Source: an uncultured Allobosea sp.
GTDB taxonomy: Bacteria; Pseudomonadota; Alphaproteobacteria; Rhizobiales; Beijerinckiaceae
Direction: 5' to 3'
Length of the DNA: 53,076 nucleotides
NCBI RefSeq assembly: GCF_945956895.1
Contig: NZ_CAMFJF010000026.1
Coordinates: 1-53,076, forward strand
Both the position numbers and the translations under genes were made by a program. Shown here in pieces: positions 16,940 to 26,101 of the stretch. How positions within the stretch are numbered: position 1 is the first letter of the stretch; every line of letters starts with the position of its first letter. The notes under the pieces were generated by a model, which was given only the letters and a program-made list of their open reading frames with translations, searched no databases and had not been told where the DNA came from.

Positions 16940-17568
16940 TTCAGCACACCCATCAGGTAGACGAAGGTGAAGACGCCGATCCAGACGACGTCGAGGAAGT
17001 GCCAGAACATGGAGAGGCACAGGAGGCGCCGTCGATTGGCCTCGATCAGCCCGCGCTTCGAAACTTGCACCATCAGCACGCTCAGCCAGATCAGGCCGAA
17101 GGTAACGTGCAGGCCGTGCGTGCCCACCAGCGTGAAGAAGGAGGACAGGAAGGCGCTGCGCATCGGCGTCGCGCCCTCGCGGATGAAGTGCGCGAACTCG
17201 TAGAGCTCGATCGAGAGGAAGGCGAGGCCGAAGAGCCCGGTGACGACAAGCCAGCCCTGCATCGCCGCCTGCCGGCCTTTGTCCATCGCCAGCATGGCGA
17301 AGCCATAGGTGATCGAGGAGAACAGCAGCATCGCGGTATTGACCGCGACCAGCCTGAGGTCGAACAGGTCAGCGCCGGACGGGCCGGCCGCGTAGTTGCG
17401 CCCGAGCACGCCATAGGTCGCGAAGAGGACTGCGAAGACCAGGCAGTCGCTCATCAGGTAAAGCCAGAAGCCGAGCATGGTCGAGCCGCCGGAATGGGCG
17501 TGCTCGTCCTCGGTCACGTAGAAGGCCGGGACGCCCGCGGCCTGCGCCTGTGCTTTCGCCTTGGCCAT
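16936..17568 (-). CDS. cyoC: Cytochrome bo3 ubiquinol oxidase subunit III
   Basis: 210 residues, start ATG 17568 behind GAGGGG; a GTG one codon earlier is possible. Five membrane helices expected; recognisable segments are [21 protein letters not shown], the conserved helix glutamate in [24 protein letters not shown] and [20 protein letters not shown]. Located between cyoB and cyoD, with 9 nt to cyoB and a 4-nt overlap with cyoD. Confidence 0.94.
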   Translation of the reverse strand: MAKAKAQAQAAGVPAFYVTEDEHAHSGGSTMLGFWLYLMSDCLVFAVLFATYGVLGRNYAAGPSGADLFDLRLVAVNTAMLLFSSITYGFAMLAMDKGRQAAMQGWLVVTGLFGLAFLSIELYEFAHFIREGATPMRSAFLSSFFTLVGTHGLHVTFGLIWLSVLMVQVSKRGLIEANRRRLLCLSMFWHFLDVVWIGVFTFVYLMGVLK

Positions 17569-17577
17569 CACCGCCCC

Positions 17578-19578
17578 TCAGGCCCTGCCGAGCAGCTGGC
17601 TGCGCGAATCCTCTTCGCGCAAGACTGCCTCCGCCGGAATGTGGAAGTCACGGTCATAGTTGAAGCTATGGATGATCACGGTCGCGATGACGGCGACGAA
17701 GCTCAACGCCGCCAGCCACCAGATGTACCAGATCAGGGCGAAGCCGCCGACCGTCGCAAGCCCGGCGATGATGACGCCGGCGCCGGTGTTGCGGGGCATG
17801 TGGATCGGCTTGAAGCCGCCGAGCGGGCGCCGGTAGCCGCGCTTCTTCATGTCGGCCCAGGCATCGAGGTCATGCACGATCGGCGTGAACGCGAAATTGT
17901 AGGCCGGTGGCGGCGAGGAGGTCGACCATTCCAGCGTGCGCCCGTCCCACGGGTCGCCGGTCGTGTCGCGCAACTGCTCGCGCCTGATGATGCTGACGCC
18001 GATCTGGATGATGAAGCAGAGGATGCCGAGCGCGATCAGCGCCGCACCCAAAGCCGCAACCACGAACCAGATCTGCAGCGACGGGTCCTCGAAGCGGCTC
18101 AAGCGCCGGGTCACGCCCATCAGGCCGAGCACATAGAGCGGCATGAAGGCGACGTAGAAGCCGATCACCCAGAACCAGAACGAGAGCAGGCCCCAGAACC
18201 GGTCGAGCTTGAAGCCGAAGGCCTTCGGGAACCAGTAGGCGATGCCGGCGAAGACGCCGAAGACCACGCCGCCGATGATGACGTTGTGGAAATGGGCGAT
18301 CAGGAACAGGCTGTTATGCAGCACGAAATCGGCAGGCGGCACAGCGAGCATGACGCCGGTCATGCCGCCGATGACGAAGGTCAGCATGAACGCCACGAGC
18401 CACATCATCGGCAATTCGAAGCGAATGCGCCCGCGATACATCGTAAACAGCCAGTTGAAGATCTTCGCGCCCGTCGGGATCGAGATGATCATCGTCGTGA
18501 TGCCGAAGAACGAGTTCACGCTGGCGCCCGAGCCCATCGTGAAGAAATGATGCAGCCAGACGAGATAGGACAGGATGGTGATGACCACCGTCGCATAGAC
18601 CATCGAGGCGTAGCCGAAGAGGCGCTTGCCGCAGAAGGTCGAGGCCACCTCGGAATAGACCCCGAAGATCGGCAGGATCAGGATGTAAACCTCCGGGTGG
18701 CCCCAGATCCAGATCAGGTTCACGTACATCATCGGATTGCCGCCGAGATCGTTCGTGAAGAAATTGGTGCCGACATAGCGGTCGAGCGTCAGCAGCGCCA
18801 GCGTTGCCGCCAGGATCGGGAAGGTCGCGACGATCAGCACGTTGGTGCAGAGCGCGGTCCAGGTGAAGACCGGCATCCGCATCATGTCCATGCCGGGCGC
18901 CCGCATCTTCACGATGGTCGCGATCAGGTTGACACCGGACAATGTCGTGCCCACGCCGGCGATCTGCAGCGCCCATAGGTAATAGTCCATGCCCACCCCG
19001 GGCGAGTAGGCGGCCCCCGAGAGCGGCGGGTAGGCGAGCCAGCCGACCTTGGCGAATTCGCCGATGAAGAGCGACATCATCACCAGAACGGCGCCGCTCA
19101 CCGTCATCCAGAACGAGAAATTGTTGAGGAAGGGGAAGGCGACGTCGCGCGCGCCGATCTGCAGCGGCACGACATAGTTCATCAGGCCCGTGACGAAAGG
19201 CATCGCCACGAAGAAGATCATGATCACGCCATGCGCGGTGAAGATCTGGTCGTAATGGTGCGGCGGCAGGTAGCCCTCGTTGCCGGCGAAGGCGATCGCC
19301 TGCTGGCCACGCATCATCAGCGCATCGGCGAAGCCGCGCAGCAGCATGATGACGCCGAGGATCATGTACATGATCCCGATCTTCTTGTGGTCCACGCTGG
19401 TGAACCACTCGTGCCAGAGATAGCCCCAGAGCTTGTAGCGGGTGACCAGCGCGACGAGCGCAAGGCCACCGAGCGCGACAGCCGCGAAGGTGCCGATCAG
19501 GATCGGCTCGTGATAGGGGATCGCCTCGAGGGTGAAGCGGCCGAAGATCAGCTTCCACCAGTCGGGATAGGAGGTCAT
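17578..19578 (-). CDS. cyoB: Cytochrome bo3 ubiquinol oxidase subunit I
   Basis: 666 residues, about the length of E. coli CyoB (663). Heme-copper core residues are visible: low-spin heme His in [11 protein letters not shown], Cu-B His and cross-linked Tyr in [13 protein letters not shown], the His pair in WLHHFFTMG, and [12 protein letters not shown] supplying the remaining heme ligands. It reduces O2 to water with electrons from ubiquinol and pumps protons. The N-terminal extra helix ([15 protein letters not shown]) and the C-terminal extension are typical of quinol oxidases rather than cytochrome c oxidases. Inner membrane. Confidence 0.97.
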   Translation of the reverse strand: MTSYPDWWKLIFGRFTLEAIPYHEPILIGTFAAVALGGLALVALVTRYKLWGYLWHEWFTSVDHKKIGIMYMILGVIMLLRGFADALMMRGQQAIAFAGNEGYLPPHHYDQIFTAHGVIMIFFVAMPFVTGLMNYVVPLQIGARDVAFPFLNNFSFWMTVSGAVLVMMSLFIGEFAKVGWLAYPPLSGAAYSPGVGMDYYLWALQIAGVGTTLSGVNLIATIVKMRAPGMDMMRMPVFTWTALCTNVLIVATFPILAATLALLTLDRYVGTNFFTNDLGGNPMMYVNLIWIWGHPEVYILILPIFGVYSEVASTFCGKRLFGYASMVYATVVITILSYLVWLHHFFTMGSGASVNSFFGITTMIISIPTGAKIFNWLFTMYRGRIRFELPMMWLVAFMLTFVIGGMTGVMLAVPPADFVLHNSLFLIAHFHNVIIGGVVFGVFAGIAYWFPKAFGFKLDRFWGLLSFWFWVIGFYVAFMPLYVLGLMGVTRRLSRFEDPSLQIWFVVAALGAALIALGILCFIIQIGVSIIRREQLRDTTGDPWDGRTLEWSTSSPPPAYNFAFTPIVHDLDAWADMKKRGYRRPLGGFKPIHMPRNTGAGVIIAGLATVGGFALIWYIWWLAALSFVAVIATVIIHSFNYDRDFHIPAEAVLREEDSRSQLLGRA

Positions 19579-19590
19579 CGTTCACTCGCC

Positions 19591-20673
19591 TCAGTTGGCG
19601 ACACGGGCGCTGACGCCCGCGGTGCCGTAGACATCCGTGGGCGTGCAGATCGCCGTCACGAAGGGGCGGGGCGGCATCGGCTGCCCGCCCCGGCGCACGC
19701 TCTTGTCGTATTCGAGCTGCGCGACGATATGGATGCCCTCCTTGCCGCCGCCGCCCTTGGCGTCCAGCGCCATCATGTCGCGCGTGCACATCTTGGCGCG
19801 GTCGACGCACATGTTGAGGATGGCGCTGAACAGATCGGACGGGATGTCGCGGAAATAGCGGACAGCTTCGCGCTCGCTCGGCTTCTCCAGCACGAGATAC
19901 TCCTCGCGCCCGAGCGGGCTGCTGTTGCGGATCGCGCGCTGCACCCAGTCGCCGAAGCCCTTGTCATCGACGCCGCGGAAGCGGAAGCGCATGTCGGAGA
20001 AGCCGGCGCCGCTGTAATTGGCCGAGAAGCCCTCGAACTCGCCGGCATGGTTGATCACGGCGTTGAGCTTGGTCTGCATGCCCGGCATCGCGTAGATCTG
20101 GCCGGCCAGCGCGGGAATGAAGAGCGAATTCATCACCGAGGACGAGGTAATGCGGAACTCGATCGGCTGGTCGACCGGCGCCACGACCTCGTTGAGCGAG
20201 GCGATGCCCTGCGCCGGGTAGAGGAACAGCCATTTCCAGTCGAGCGCGACGACCTGGATCACCAGCGGTTCCTTGCGGATTCCGTTGCCGCCCGCCTTCG
20301 CCTCGACCGCCGGTTTGCCGGCGCTGATCCGGTCGAGCGGGCGGTAGGGGTCGAGCAGATGCGTGCCCATCCAGGTCATGGCGCCGATCACGACGATGAT
20401 CAGCAGCGGCACCGACCAGATCACCACCTCCAGCGGCAGCGAATGGTGCCAGTCCGGATCGTAGCTGGCCTTGGCCGAGGCCCGGTAGCGCCAGGCGAAG
20501 AAGATCGTCAGCGCCATCACCGGCACGATGATCAGCAGCATCAGCGCCGTGGAGGCGAACAGCAGGTTGCGCTGCTGGAGGGCGACGTCGCCGGACGGGC
20601 CGAGCAGCACCATCTGGCAGCCGCCAAGGAGCGCGAACAACGGCAGAAGCGGTAGAATGCGAAAGATTCTCAA
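19591..20673 (-). CDS. cyoA: Cytochrome bo3 ubiquinol oxidase subunit II
   Basis: 360 residues if started at the TTG at 20673, which follows GGGAGG at 11 nt and gives a direct lipoprotein signal (LRIFRILPLLPLFALLGGC, lipobox LGGC). An ATG at 20721 would add 16 residues. Two membrane helices are followed by a periplasmic cupredoxin-like domain: VIWSVPLLIIVVIGAMTW, WKWLFLYPAQGIAS, GQIYAMPGMQTKLN and FSANYSGAGFSDMRF. The Cu-A cysteines of cytochrome c oxidases are absent, as expected for a quinol oxidase. First gene of cyoABCD-surf1. cyoE (heme O synthase) is not in the window. Confidence 0.93.
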   Translation of the reverse strand: MRIFRILPLLPLFALLGGCQMVLLGPSGDVALQQRNLLFASTALMLLIIVPVMALTIFFAWRYRASAKASYDPDWHHSLPLEVVIWSVPLLIIVVIGAMTWMGTHLLDPYRPLDRISAGKPAVEAKAGGNGIRKEPLVIQVVALDWKWLFLYPAQGIASLNEVVAPVDQPIEFRITSSSVMNSLFIPALAGQIYAMPGMQTKLNAVINHAGEFEGFSANYSGAGFSDMRFRFRGVDDKGFGDWVQRAIRNSSPLGREEYLVLEKPSEREAVRYFRDIPSDLFSAILNMCVDRAKMCTRDMMALDAKGGGGKEGIHIVAQLEYDKSVRRGGQPMPPRPFVTAICTPTDVYGTAGVSARVAN

Positions 20674-20857
20674 GAGACTCGAGACCTCCCTGATCCGGGA
20701 ACAGCCGTTCTCTATTCCCATCCCCCCGCAGCGCACATCGGACAATCTGTCCCTTTGCGATGGTTTGACGGGTAGCTTCTATCCACCGTATCCATTTGTA
20801 TGAGGTGCGGGCAAGCCCGGTTCTGCCGGCCCGCCTCCCAACAAGGAATTCGCGGTC
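20674..20857. promoter_or_regulatory. Divergent promoter region cyo operon/MFS gene
   Basis: 184 bases between divergent starts. A small palindrome GGACA-ATC-TGTCC lies at 20740-20752. The right half is less GC-rich than the surroundings. No promoter boxes or known regulator sites (for example FNR/Anr-type) were recognised. Confidence 0.3.
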
Positions 20858-22183
20858 ATGAGCACTGACGCGGCGAGCCATTCATCGAGACATCCGACGG
20901 ACGAGCATGGCCGCGACCACGTATCGCCGGCCGATATCGCGCTCGGCGTCATCATCGGCCGAACCTCGGAATATTTCGACTTCTTCGTGTTCGGCCTCGG
21001 CTGCGTGCTGGTCTTCCCGGAGCTGGTCTTCCCCTTCGCCGATCGCCTCACGGGCACGCTCTATGCTTTCGGCATCTTCGCGCTGGCCTTCGTCACCCGC
21101 CCGATCGGCTCGGTGCTGTTCTTCCGCCTGGACCGCAACTACGGCCGCGCGACCAAGCTCACCGCCGCGCTCTTCCTGCTCGGCGGCTCGACGGCGGCGA
21201 TCGCCTTCCTGCCGGGATATGCGACGCTCGGCATCTGGTCGATCGTCATCCTCGCGGGCTTCCGCCTGCTGCAGGGCATCGCGCTCGGCGGCGCCTGGGA
21301 CGGCCTGTCCTCCCTGCTCGCCCTCAATGCCCCACCGAACCGGCGCGGCTGGTATGCGATGCTGCCGCAGCTCGGCGCGCCCTTCGGCTTCATCCTCGCG
21401 GCCGGGCTCTTCGCCTATTTCGAGGGCGCGCTCTCGAAGCGCGACTTTCTCGACTGGGGCTGGCGCTATCCGTTCTTCGTGGCGCTCACCATCAATGTCG
21501 TGGCGCTCTTCGCCCGCCTGCGCATGGTCGCGACCCAGGAATTCGCCCAGTTGATGGAAACCCGCGAATTGATGCCGGTTTCGGTCTTCGAGCTCGTTCG
21601 CACCCACGGCCGCACGCTCGTCCTCGGCGCCTTCGTGCCGCTGGCGAGCTTCGCGCTCTTCCACCTTGTGACCATCTTCCCGGTCAGCTGGATCAATCTC
21701 TTCACCGACCGTTCGGTCTCCGAGTTCCTGCTGGTGCAAGGTGCCGGCGCCGTGGTCGGCGCGGGCGCGATCGTCACCTCCGGCCTGATCGCCGACCAGA
21801 TCGGCCGCCGCAACACGCTGCTGCTCTCGGGCGCGATGATCGCGCTGTTCAGCCTCTCCAGCATCGTCGCGCCGCTGCTCTTCGGCGATAGCCTCGCCGG
21901 CCAGACGATCTACGTCATCATCGGCTTCGGCCTGCTCGGCCTCGCCTATGGCCAGACGGCCGGCGCGGTCGCTTCCAGCTTCGGGCTGCAATACCGCTAC
22001 ACCGGAGCGGCCCTGACCTCGGACTTCGCCTGGCTCATCGGCGCCGGCTTCGCCCCGCTGGTCGCGCTGACCCTGTCGAGCACGTTCGGTCTCGCCTGGG
22101 TCGGGCTTTACCTGCTTTCCGGCGCGCTCTGCACATTGGCAGCGCTGTGGATCGATCGGCGACTGGAAGCGCGCTACGGCTAG
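20858..22183 (+). CDS. MFS transporter of the metabolite:H+ symporter type
   Basis: 441 residues with about 12 membrane helices. The start of helix 1 (GVIIGRTSEYFDFFVFG) resembles the EwYDF motif of MHS-family symporters (KgtP/ProP/ShiA group). The loop 2-3 motif is VTRPIGSVLFFRLDRNYGR and the repeat in the second half is LIADQIGRRNTLLLSG. AAGGAA precedes the ATG. Transported compound unknown; MHS members import carboxylates, osmolytes or shikimate. It diverges from cyoA and converges with the GSCFA gene, 8 nt apart. Confidence 0.88.
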   Translation: MSTDAASHSSRHPTDEHGRDHVSPADIALGVIIGRTSEYFDFFVFGLGCVLVFPELVFPFADRLTGTLYAFGIFALAFVTRPIGSVLFFRLDRNYGRATKLTAALFLLGGSTAAIAFLPGYATLGIWSIVILAGFRLLQGIALGGAWDGLSSLLALNAPPNRRGWYAMLPQLGAPFGFILAAGLFAYFEGALSKRDFLDWGWRYPFFVALTINVVALFARLRMVATQEFAQLMETRELMPVSVFELVRTHGRTLVLGAFVPLASFALFHLVTIFPVSWINLFTDRSVSEFLLVQGAGAVVGAGAIVTSGLIADQIGRRNTLLLSGAMIALFSLSSIVAPLLFGDSLAGQTIYVIIGFGLLGLAYGQTAGAVASSFGLQYRYTGAALTSDFAWLIGAGFAPLVALTLSSTFGLAWVGLYLLSGALCTLAALWIDRRLEARYG

Positions 22184-22191
22184 AGCAGTGC

Positions 22192-23226
22192 TCAGGCCGC
22201 CTGCGGCTGCTCCTGCGGCGCGAGATAGGCGCCCTGGAAGGTTGCCATCACATGCTGGACCATGTCGCGCGCGACATGGAGCTGATCGTCCTGGAAGGCG
22301 AGTGCGCGGGGCGAGTTGAGCACGATCTCGTAGCTCGGGAAGTAGTCGACGAAATCGAAGCGGCGGAACAATTCCTCCGCCACGGCCCGCAGCACCGATT
22401 TCGAGGCACTGTTGGCGACGATGACATCGGCATCCTTGAAGGTCGCGCCGAACGGCACCGGGGAGACCGTGACGACGAAGCGCATCTCGGGATGGCAGTG
22501 CTCGCGGATCAGCCCGATGATGTCGAGCATGTCGGCCAGCGTCGCGTCATAGCCATAATCGACGAAGCGGAAGCGCTCCGGCAACCGTTGCAGCCAGACC
22601 GGGCCGGGATGGGCGTTCATGGCGATGCCGGTCTGCGCATCCAGCCAGGTCTCGGTCAGGCCGAGCGTGAAGAAGCAGACGTGCGCCTGCCTGATCTGCG
22701 CGGTCGCGGCAGAGAGGCGTTGGCGGTTGGCGAGCGCCGTCTCGCGATCGAGCAACTTCAGACCGCTGGCCTGCGGGTCGAACCATTGCCCGGGCGCAAG
22801 CTCGATCAAGCCCTCGTCGGGGTAGCTCTCGCCGAGCAGGACGCGCTTGATCTCGTGGGTCATCGAGCGCACCGAGTACTTGTTCAGCGCCCCCCGGCTG
22901 AGCTGGCCGCGATCGGCCCCGCCGCCGCGCCCGCTCTCCTCGCTCCAGCTTTCGAAATGCTCGGCCGGCACACCATGGCCTTCGAGCAGCAGCGGCAGGC
23001 CGCGCGCCATCAGGATGTTCTCGACCTCGCGCGCGAAGCACGAACCCATGGTGAAGATCGGCTCGGACGGGTCGAGCTTGAACTTCGGCTTGTGCTCCAC
23101 CGCGACATAGTCGCCCGTGGTCAGGCGCTCCTTGGCCATCTTCTCGGGCTTGCCCGAGGTCCAGCCGCGCACGGGATTGCCGCGCATGATCGAGAGGGCG
23201 ATGCCCGCATCATATTCGATCTTCAT
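22192..23226 (-). CDS. GSCFA-domain protein
   Basis: 344 residues from the ATG at 23226 behind AGGAGA. The family-defining GSCFA motif is at residues 61-65 (IFTMGSCFAREVENIL), and a later block FFTLGLTETWLD is also typical. GSCFA proteins are SGNH-hydrolase-like and often sit in capsule or exopolysaccharide loci; an esterase or acyl-modifying role has been suggested but is not established. It is last in the minus-strand polysaccharide island, separated from the upstream gene by a palindromic repeat, so it may have its own transcript end. Confidence 0.85.
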   Translation of the reverse strand: MKIEYDAGIALSIMRGNPVRGWTSGKPEKMAKERLTTGDYVAVEHKPKFKLDPSEPIFTMGSCFAREVENILMARGLPLLLEGHGVPAEHFESWSEESGRGGGADRGQLSRGALNKYSVRSMTHEIKRVLLGESYPDEGLIELAPGQWFDPQASGLKLLDRETALANRQRLSAATAQIRQAHVCFFTLGLTETWLDAQTGIAMNAHPGPVWLQRLPERFRFVDYGYDATLADMLDIIGLIREHCHPEMRFVVTVSPVPFGATFKDADVIVANSASKSVLRAVAEELFRRFDFVDYFPSYEIVLNSPRALAFQDDQLHVARDMVQHVMATFQGAYLAPQEQPQAA

Positions 23227-23310
23227 GATCGTCTCCTGGTTCGTGGAAGCCGATAGCCGGAAAGCCTTCGCGCCACTGCGAGGGCCGTTCTTGGGTCCGG
23301 GCCACCCCTT

Positions 23311-23475
23311 AGAGCCCGTTTGGAAATTCCTTGAGCCCTCATCCTGAGGAGCCATTTTCTTGGAAATGGCGTCTCGAAGGATGCTTCAGGAGGCTCCGGA
23401 ACCATCTGGAACATCCTTCGAGACGCAGCCTTCGGCTGCTCCTCAGGATGAGGGCTGAGTTTCCAAACAGGCTCT
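23311..23475. repeat. Palindromic repeat, family A copy 1
   Basis: A 165-bp nested inverted repeat: outer arms at 23311-23326 and 23460-23475 (15 of 16 paired), then AGCCCTCATCCTGAGGAGC (23334-23352) against its complement at 23438-23456, then GCGTCTCGAAGGATG (23369-23383) against 23412-23426. The inner two arm pairs are identical to those of the copy at 46731. It starts 84 bases upstream of the GSCFA gene and touches the stop codon of the pyruvyl-transferase gene. Confidence 0.85.
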
Positions 23476-24932
23476 TACATCCGGTGGGGAATGCCGTTCC
23501 GATCGAGGAAGCCGCGCATCCGGTCGTAGGAGCCGGCATAGCTCTTCGCGAGGCTGTTCAGCGCCGCCTCCTGATAGACAGCCCGCCAGCCGCCCTCGGC
23601 CAAGGCCGCCTCAGGCACGACCGGGATCTTCAGCGTCTCGGCCAGTTCCTGGCTGCGCGTGTCATAGGCGACAAGCACGCCGGGCACCCCATGCGCGACC
23701 GCCGGCAGCACGCCATGGACGCGGTAGCCCACGGCGAGGTCCTGCGAGCGGGCGAAGGCGTCGTAATGCTCGACATCGAAGAACGAAAACAATTGCTTCT
23801 CGTAGATCCGGCGCATCGCCGCATCGTCCGCCCCGTTCCACCAGCCGGTGCGGGTGAATTCGGCGACGGCCTTCTCCTTGGCGGCGGGATCGCGCAGGAA
23901 GAACGCCTTCTCCTCCTGCTCGCCATGCGAGGACATCACCATCTCGCTTTGGGCATCGACCTTGAGCAGGGCAGCCTTCTGGTTGCGCAGATAAGCTTCA
24001 GGATCGGCGGTGTAGCTCTTGTCGGCCTCGCGGCGCAGGCTGAACGCGACCTTGCGGATCTCGCGCTGATCGGGAACGCGGATCTTGAGGTCGCGATTGC
24101 GGGTGCGGAAGATCGAGGGGCAACCGACCACCTCGACATTGCGGATGCCGTTCTGCCGGAGCGTCTCGGCGCTGAAGGCGCCGCGCACGCCGATGGCGGC
24201 CGAGCGCTCGGCCACGATCGACCAGAAGCGCTGCGAGGCGTCCGGGAGTTCGATCCTGCGGTTCTGGCTCGCCTGCGCGCCGACGCCGATGGCGTAGACC
24301 GGGAGTTTCACCTTCTCCAGCACCTCGACGGCGCGGAACCACTCCATGCTCTCATGGATGAAGTTCGAGCCGCGCACGAAGACGAAATCGAACTCGCTGG
24401 CATAGCGCGCGATGTCGGCCTCGGTCGGCGACATGATCTTCATCGGCTCCAGATGCGCGTAATCGAGGAGCTTCAGCGTCGAGTCGTAGACGATCATGTC
24501 GCCGATGTTGAAGTAATCGCTGAGCAGCTTCTCCATCGGGGCGCGATACCAGCGCACCTTGTCATGGTCGTAGACCTCGCCCGCCGGATAGATCACCAGC
24601 GCCCGCAGGGCCTTGGCCTTCGAGACCGGGCGCAATGCCGAACCGGGCGCCAGCGCGCCGGTGCGCGCATCCGCCACCGCAATGGAGCGCAGGCGCGTCT
24701 CGGGCAGGGCCGGCAGCGGAATCGCGATCTCCGCCACGGTCGCATCGCCGGTGACGAGCGCGCCCGGGTTGATCGTGGCGTAGTCCTGCCCGTCGAGCAG
24801 CAGGCGCAGCGACGGCCAGCTCCCGTCGAGCTCGCGGGCGACGAGGACGACGACCTCCTGCGTGGTCGCGCGCAGGATCTTCATGGTCTGCACGGCCTGG
24901 CTGGCCGGAAGCGGATGCGCGGGCGCATTCAT
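23475..24932 (-). CDS. Polysaccharide pyruvyl transferase family protein with N-terminal extension
   Basis: 485 residues from the ATG at 24932, overlapping the upstream stop (ATGA). Residues about 18-100 form a beta-rich extra domain not present in the paralogue at 26098. The pyruvyl-transferase-like domain starts near 108: PAGEVYDHDKVRWYR, FNIGDMIVYDS, FDFVFVRGSNFIH, AIGVRGAFSAETLRQNGI, VGCPSIFRTRN, and the late GYRVHGVLPAVAHG. Members add pyruvate ketals from phosphoenolpyruvate to sugars of exopolysaccharide or wall polymers. The second family copy lies two genes upstream. Cytoplasmic. Confidence 0.85.
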   Translation of the reverse strand: MNAPAHPLPASQAVQTMKILRATTQEVVVLVARELDGSWPSLRLLLDGQDYATINPGALVTGDATVAEIAIPLPALPETRLRSIAVADARTGALAPGSALRPVSKAKALRALVIYPAGEVYDHDKVRWYRAPMEKLLSDYFNIGDMIVYDSTLKLLDYAHLEPMKIMSPTEADIARYASEFDFVFVRGSNFIHESMEWFRAVEVLEKVKLPVYAIGVGAQASQNRRIELPDASQRFWSIVAERSAAIGVRGAFSAETLRQNGIRNVEVVGCPSIFRTRNRDLKIRVPDQREIRKVAFSLRREADKSYTADPEAYLRNQKAALLKVDAQSEMVMSSHGEQEEKAFFLRDPAAKEKAVAEFTRTGWWNGADDAAMRRIYEKQLFSFFDVEHYDAFARSQDLAVGYRVHGVLPAVAHGVPGVLVAYDTRSQELAETLKIPVVPEAALAEGGWRAVYQEAALNSLAKSYAGSYDRMRGFLDRNGIPHRM

Positions 24933-26101
24933 GGAGTGTCCTTCACGATGCGGATTTTGATGCGGACGAGATCGCGCTGCGGGCCGATCTTGCAATCGGC
25001 GACATGCATCTTGGTCATGAACAGAAAGGGCGTGTCGCCCGTGGTCTCGAAATTGCGAGAGGGCGAGGTCGGATCGGCGACGGCGCCGTAGCCATAGCGA
25101 TCGCGGTCGCCGCAATCCTTGCTCCACATCGTCGGATGCGTGACGAGCGTCTGCAGCGGCGCCCAGGTCAAGAGGTCCTTCGACCAGCTATAGGCGACGC
25201 GCCCGCCGACGATGCCCTGCCGGGGGTCGGGGCCGAGATGGAAGATCGCGAGCCATTGCCCGCTCGCCTCGTGTCGCGTGACCGAGCCGACCGTGGTCGG
25301 CAGATGTCTCAACGGCTGGCACGGCCGCGCCTGGCTCAGGTCGTCGCGATAGGGATCGACGGCCGGAATCGTGAAGTCCTGCCCGTCGAAGGCGCGCCAG
25401 GTCGTCGCGTCCTTGATATCCGTGGAGCGGAACAGGCAGACGCCGTTCTTCTGGCCCTCGCCGCCGGTGGTCGCGATCAGCGCATACCAGGCGCCGTCCT
25501 TCTCGACGATATTGGAGGGATTGAAGAAGCCGCGATGCCGGCCCTGCCCAACATCCTGCCTGTAGGGCGGTGCCGCCACCAGCGGGCGCGGCTCGTCGGT
25601 CCTGAAGCTGCGGCCGCCATCATTCGAGCGGGCGGCGGTCACGACATTGTACCAGCAACTCATCGCCTCCTTGAAGCGGCAGGCGCCGGGATGCTTGTCG
25701 GCATGGTATTCGGCATGGATCAGCGCCTCGACATGGCGCCCGTCATCGGTCCAGGTCGCGGCGATCCAGCTTTTGTCGCTGAACTGGCTCGGATCGGCGC
25801 TGCCCTTCGCCTCGAACGAAACCGCGCAGCTCTTGAGGATCGAGGAGAGATCGCGGCCGATCAGCGGGCGGCTGCGGTAGTGGCTGGCGAAGGCGACAAC
25901 CTCGCCCTTGTCGTCGCGGAAGGCACGCAAGGGCGCATCCGGCAGGTCCCATTCCTCGCAGCGCTCGCGCGCCCAGGACACCACCGTCTCCTCCTGCGCG
26001 CCGGGCGCGAGCTCAAGCCGGTAGCCCTGCGCCATCGCGGGCAGCGCCAGCAGCAGACAGGCCGCCAGCAGAGCCCTGCGCAGGGTGCGGGCGGCCCTCA
26101 T
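24929..26101 (-). CDS. Secreted beta-propeller-like (GH43/sialidase-like) protein
   Basis: 390 residues with a signal peptide (1-24, cleavage after PAMAQ). Repeated W/D-rich blades: SWIAATWTDDGRHVEALIH, TAARSNDGGRSFRTDEPRP, GFFNPSNIVEKDGAWYALIAT, CLFRSTDIKDATTWRAF, VAYSWSKDLLTWAPL. SxDGGxSF and STDxxxxxW are Asp-box-like motifs of five- or six-bladed propellers in glycosidases. Catalytic acids cannot be assigned by eye. It overlaps both neighbouring pyruvyl-transferase genes by 4 nt, so it is made together with them. It may bind or trim the polymer outside the cell; this is inference. Confidence 0.75.
   Translation of the reverse strand: MRAARTLRRALLAACLLLALPAMAQGYRLELAPGAQEETVVSWARERCEEWDLPDAPLRAFRDDKGEVVAFASHYRSRPLIGRDLSSILKSCAVSFEAKGSADPSQFSDKSWIAATWTDDGRHVEALIHAEYHADKHPGACRFKEAMSCWYNVVTAARSNDGGRSFRTDEPRPLVAAPPYRQDVGQGRHRGFFNPSNIVEKDGAWYALIATTGGEGQKNGVCLFRSTDIKDATTWRAFDGQDFTIPAVDPYRDDLSQARPCQPLRHLPTTVGSVTRHEASGQWLAIFHLGPDPRQGIVGGRVAYSWSKDLLTWAPLQTLVTHPTMWSKDCGDRDRYGYGAVADPTSPSRNFETTGDTPFLFMTKMHVADCKIGPQRDLVRIKIRIVKDTP

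Noticed and set aside
16999..18978. 659-residue open frame antisense to cyoB and cyoC
   Set aside because: Composition dominated by Arg, Asp, Glu and His with no domain; the opposite strand encodes unmistakable oxidase subunits.
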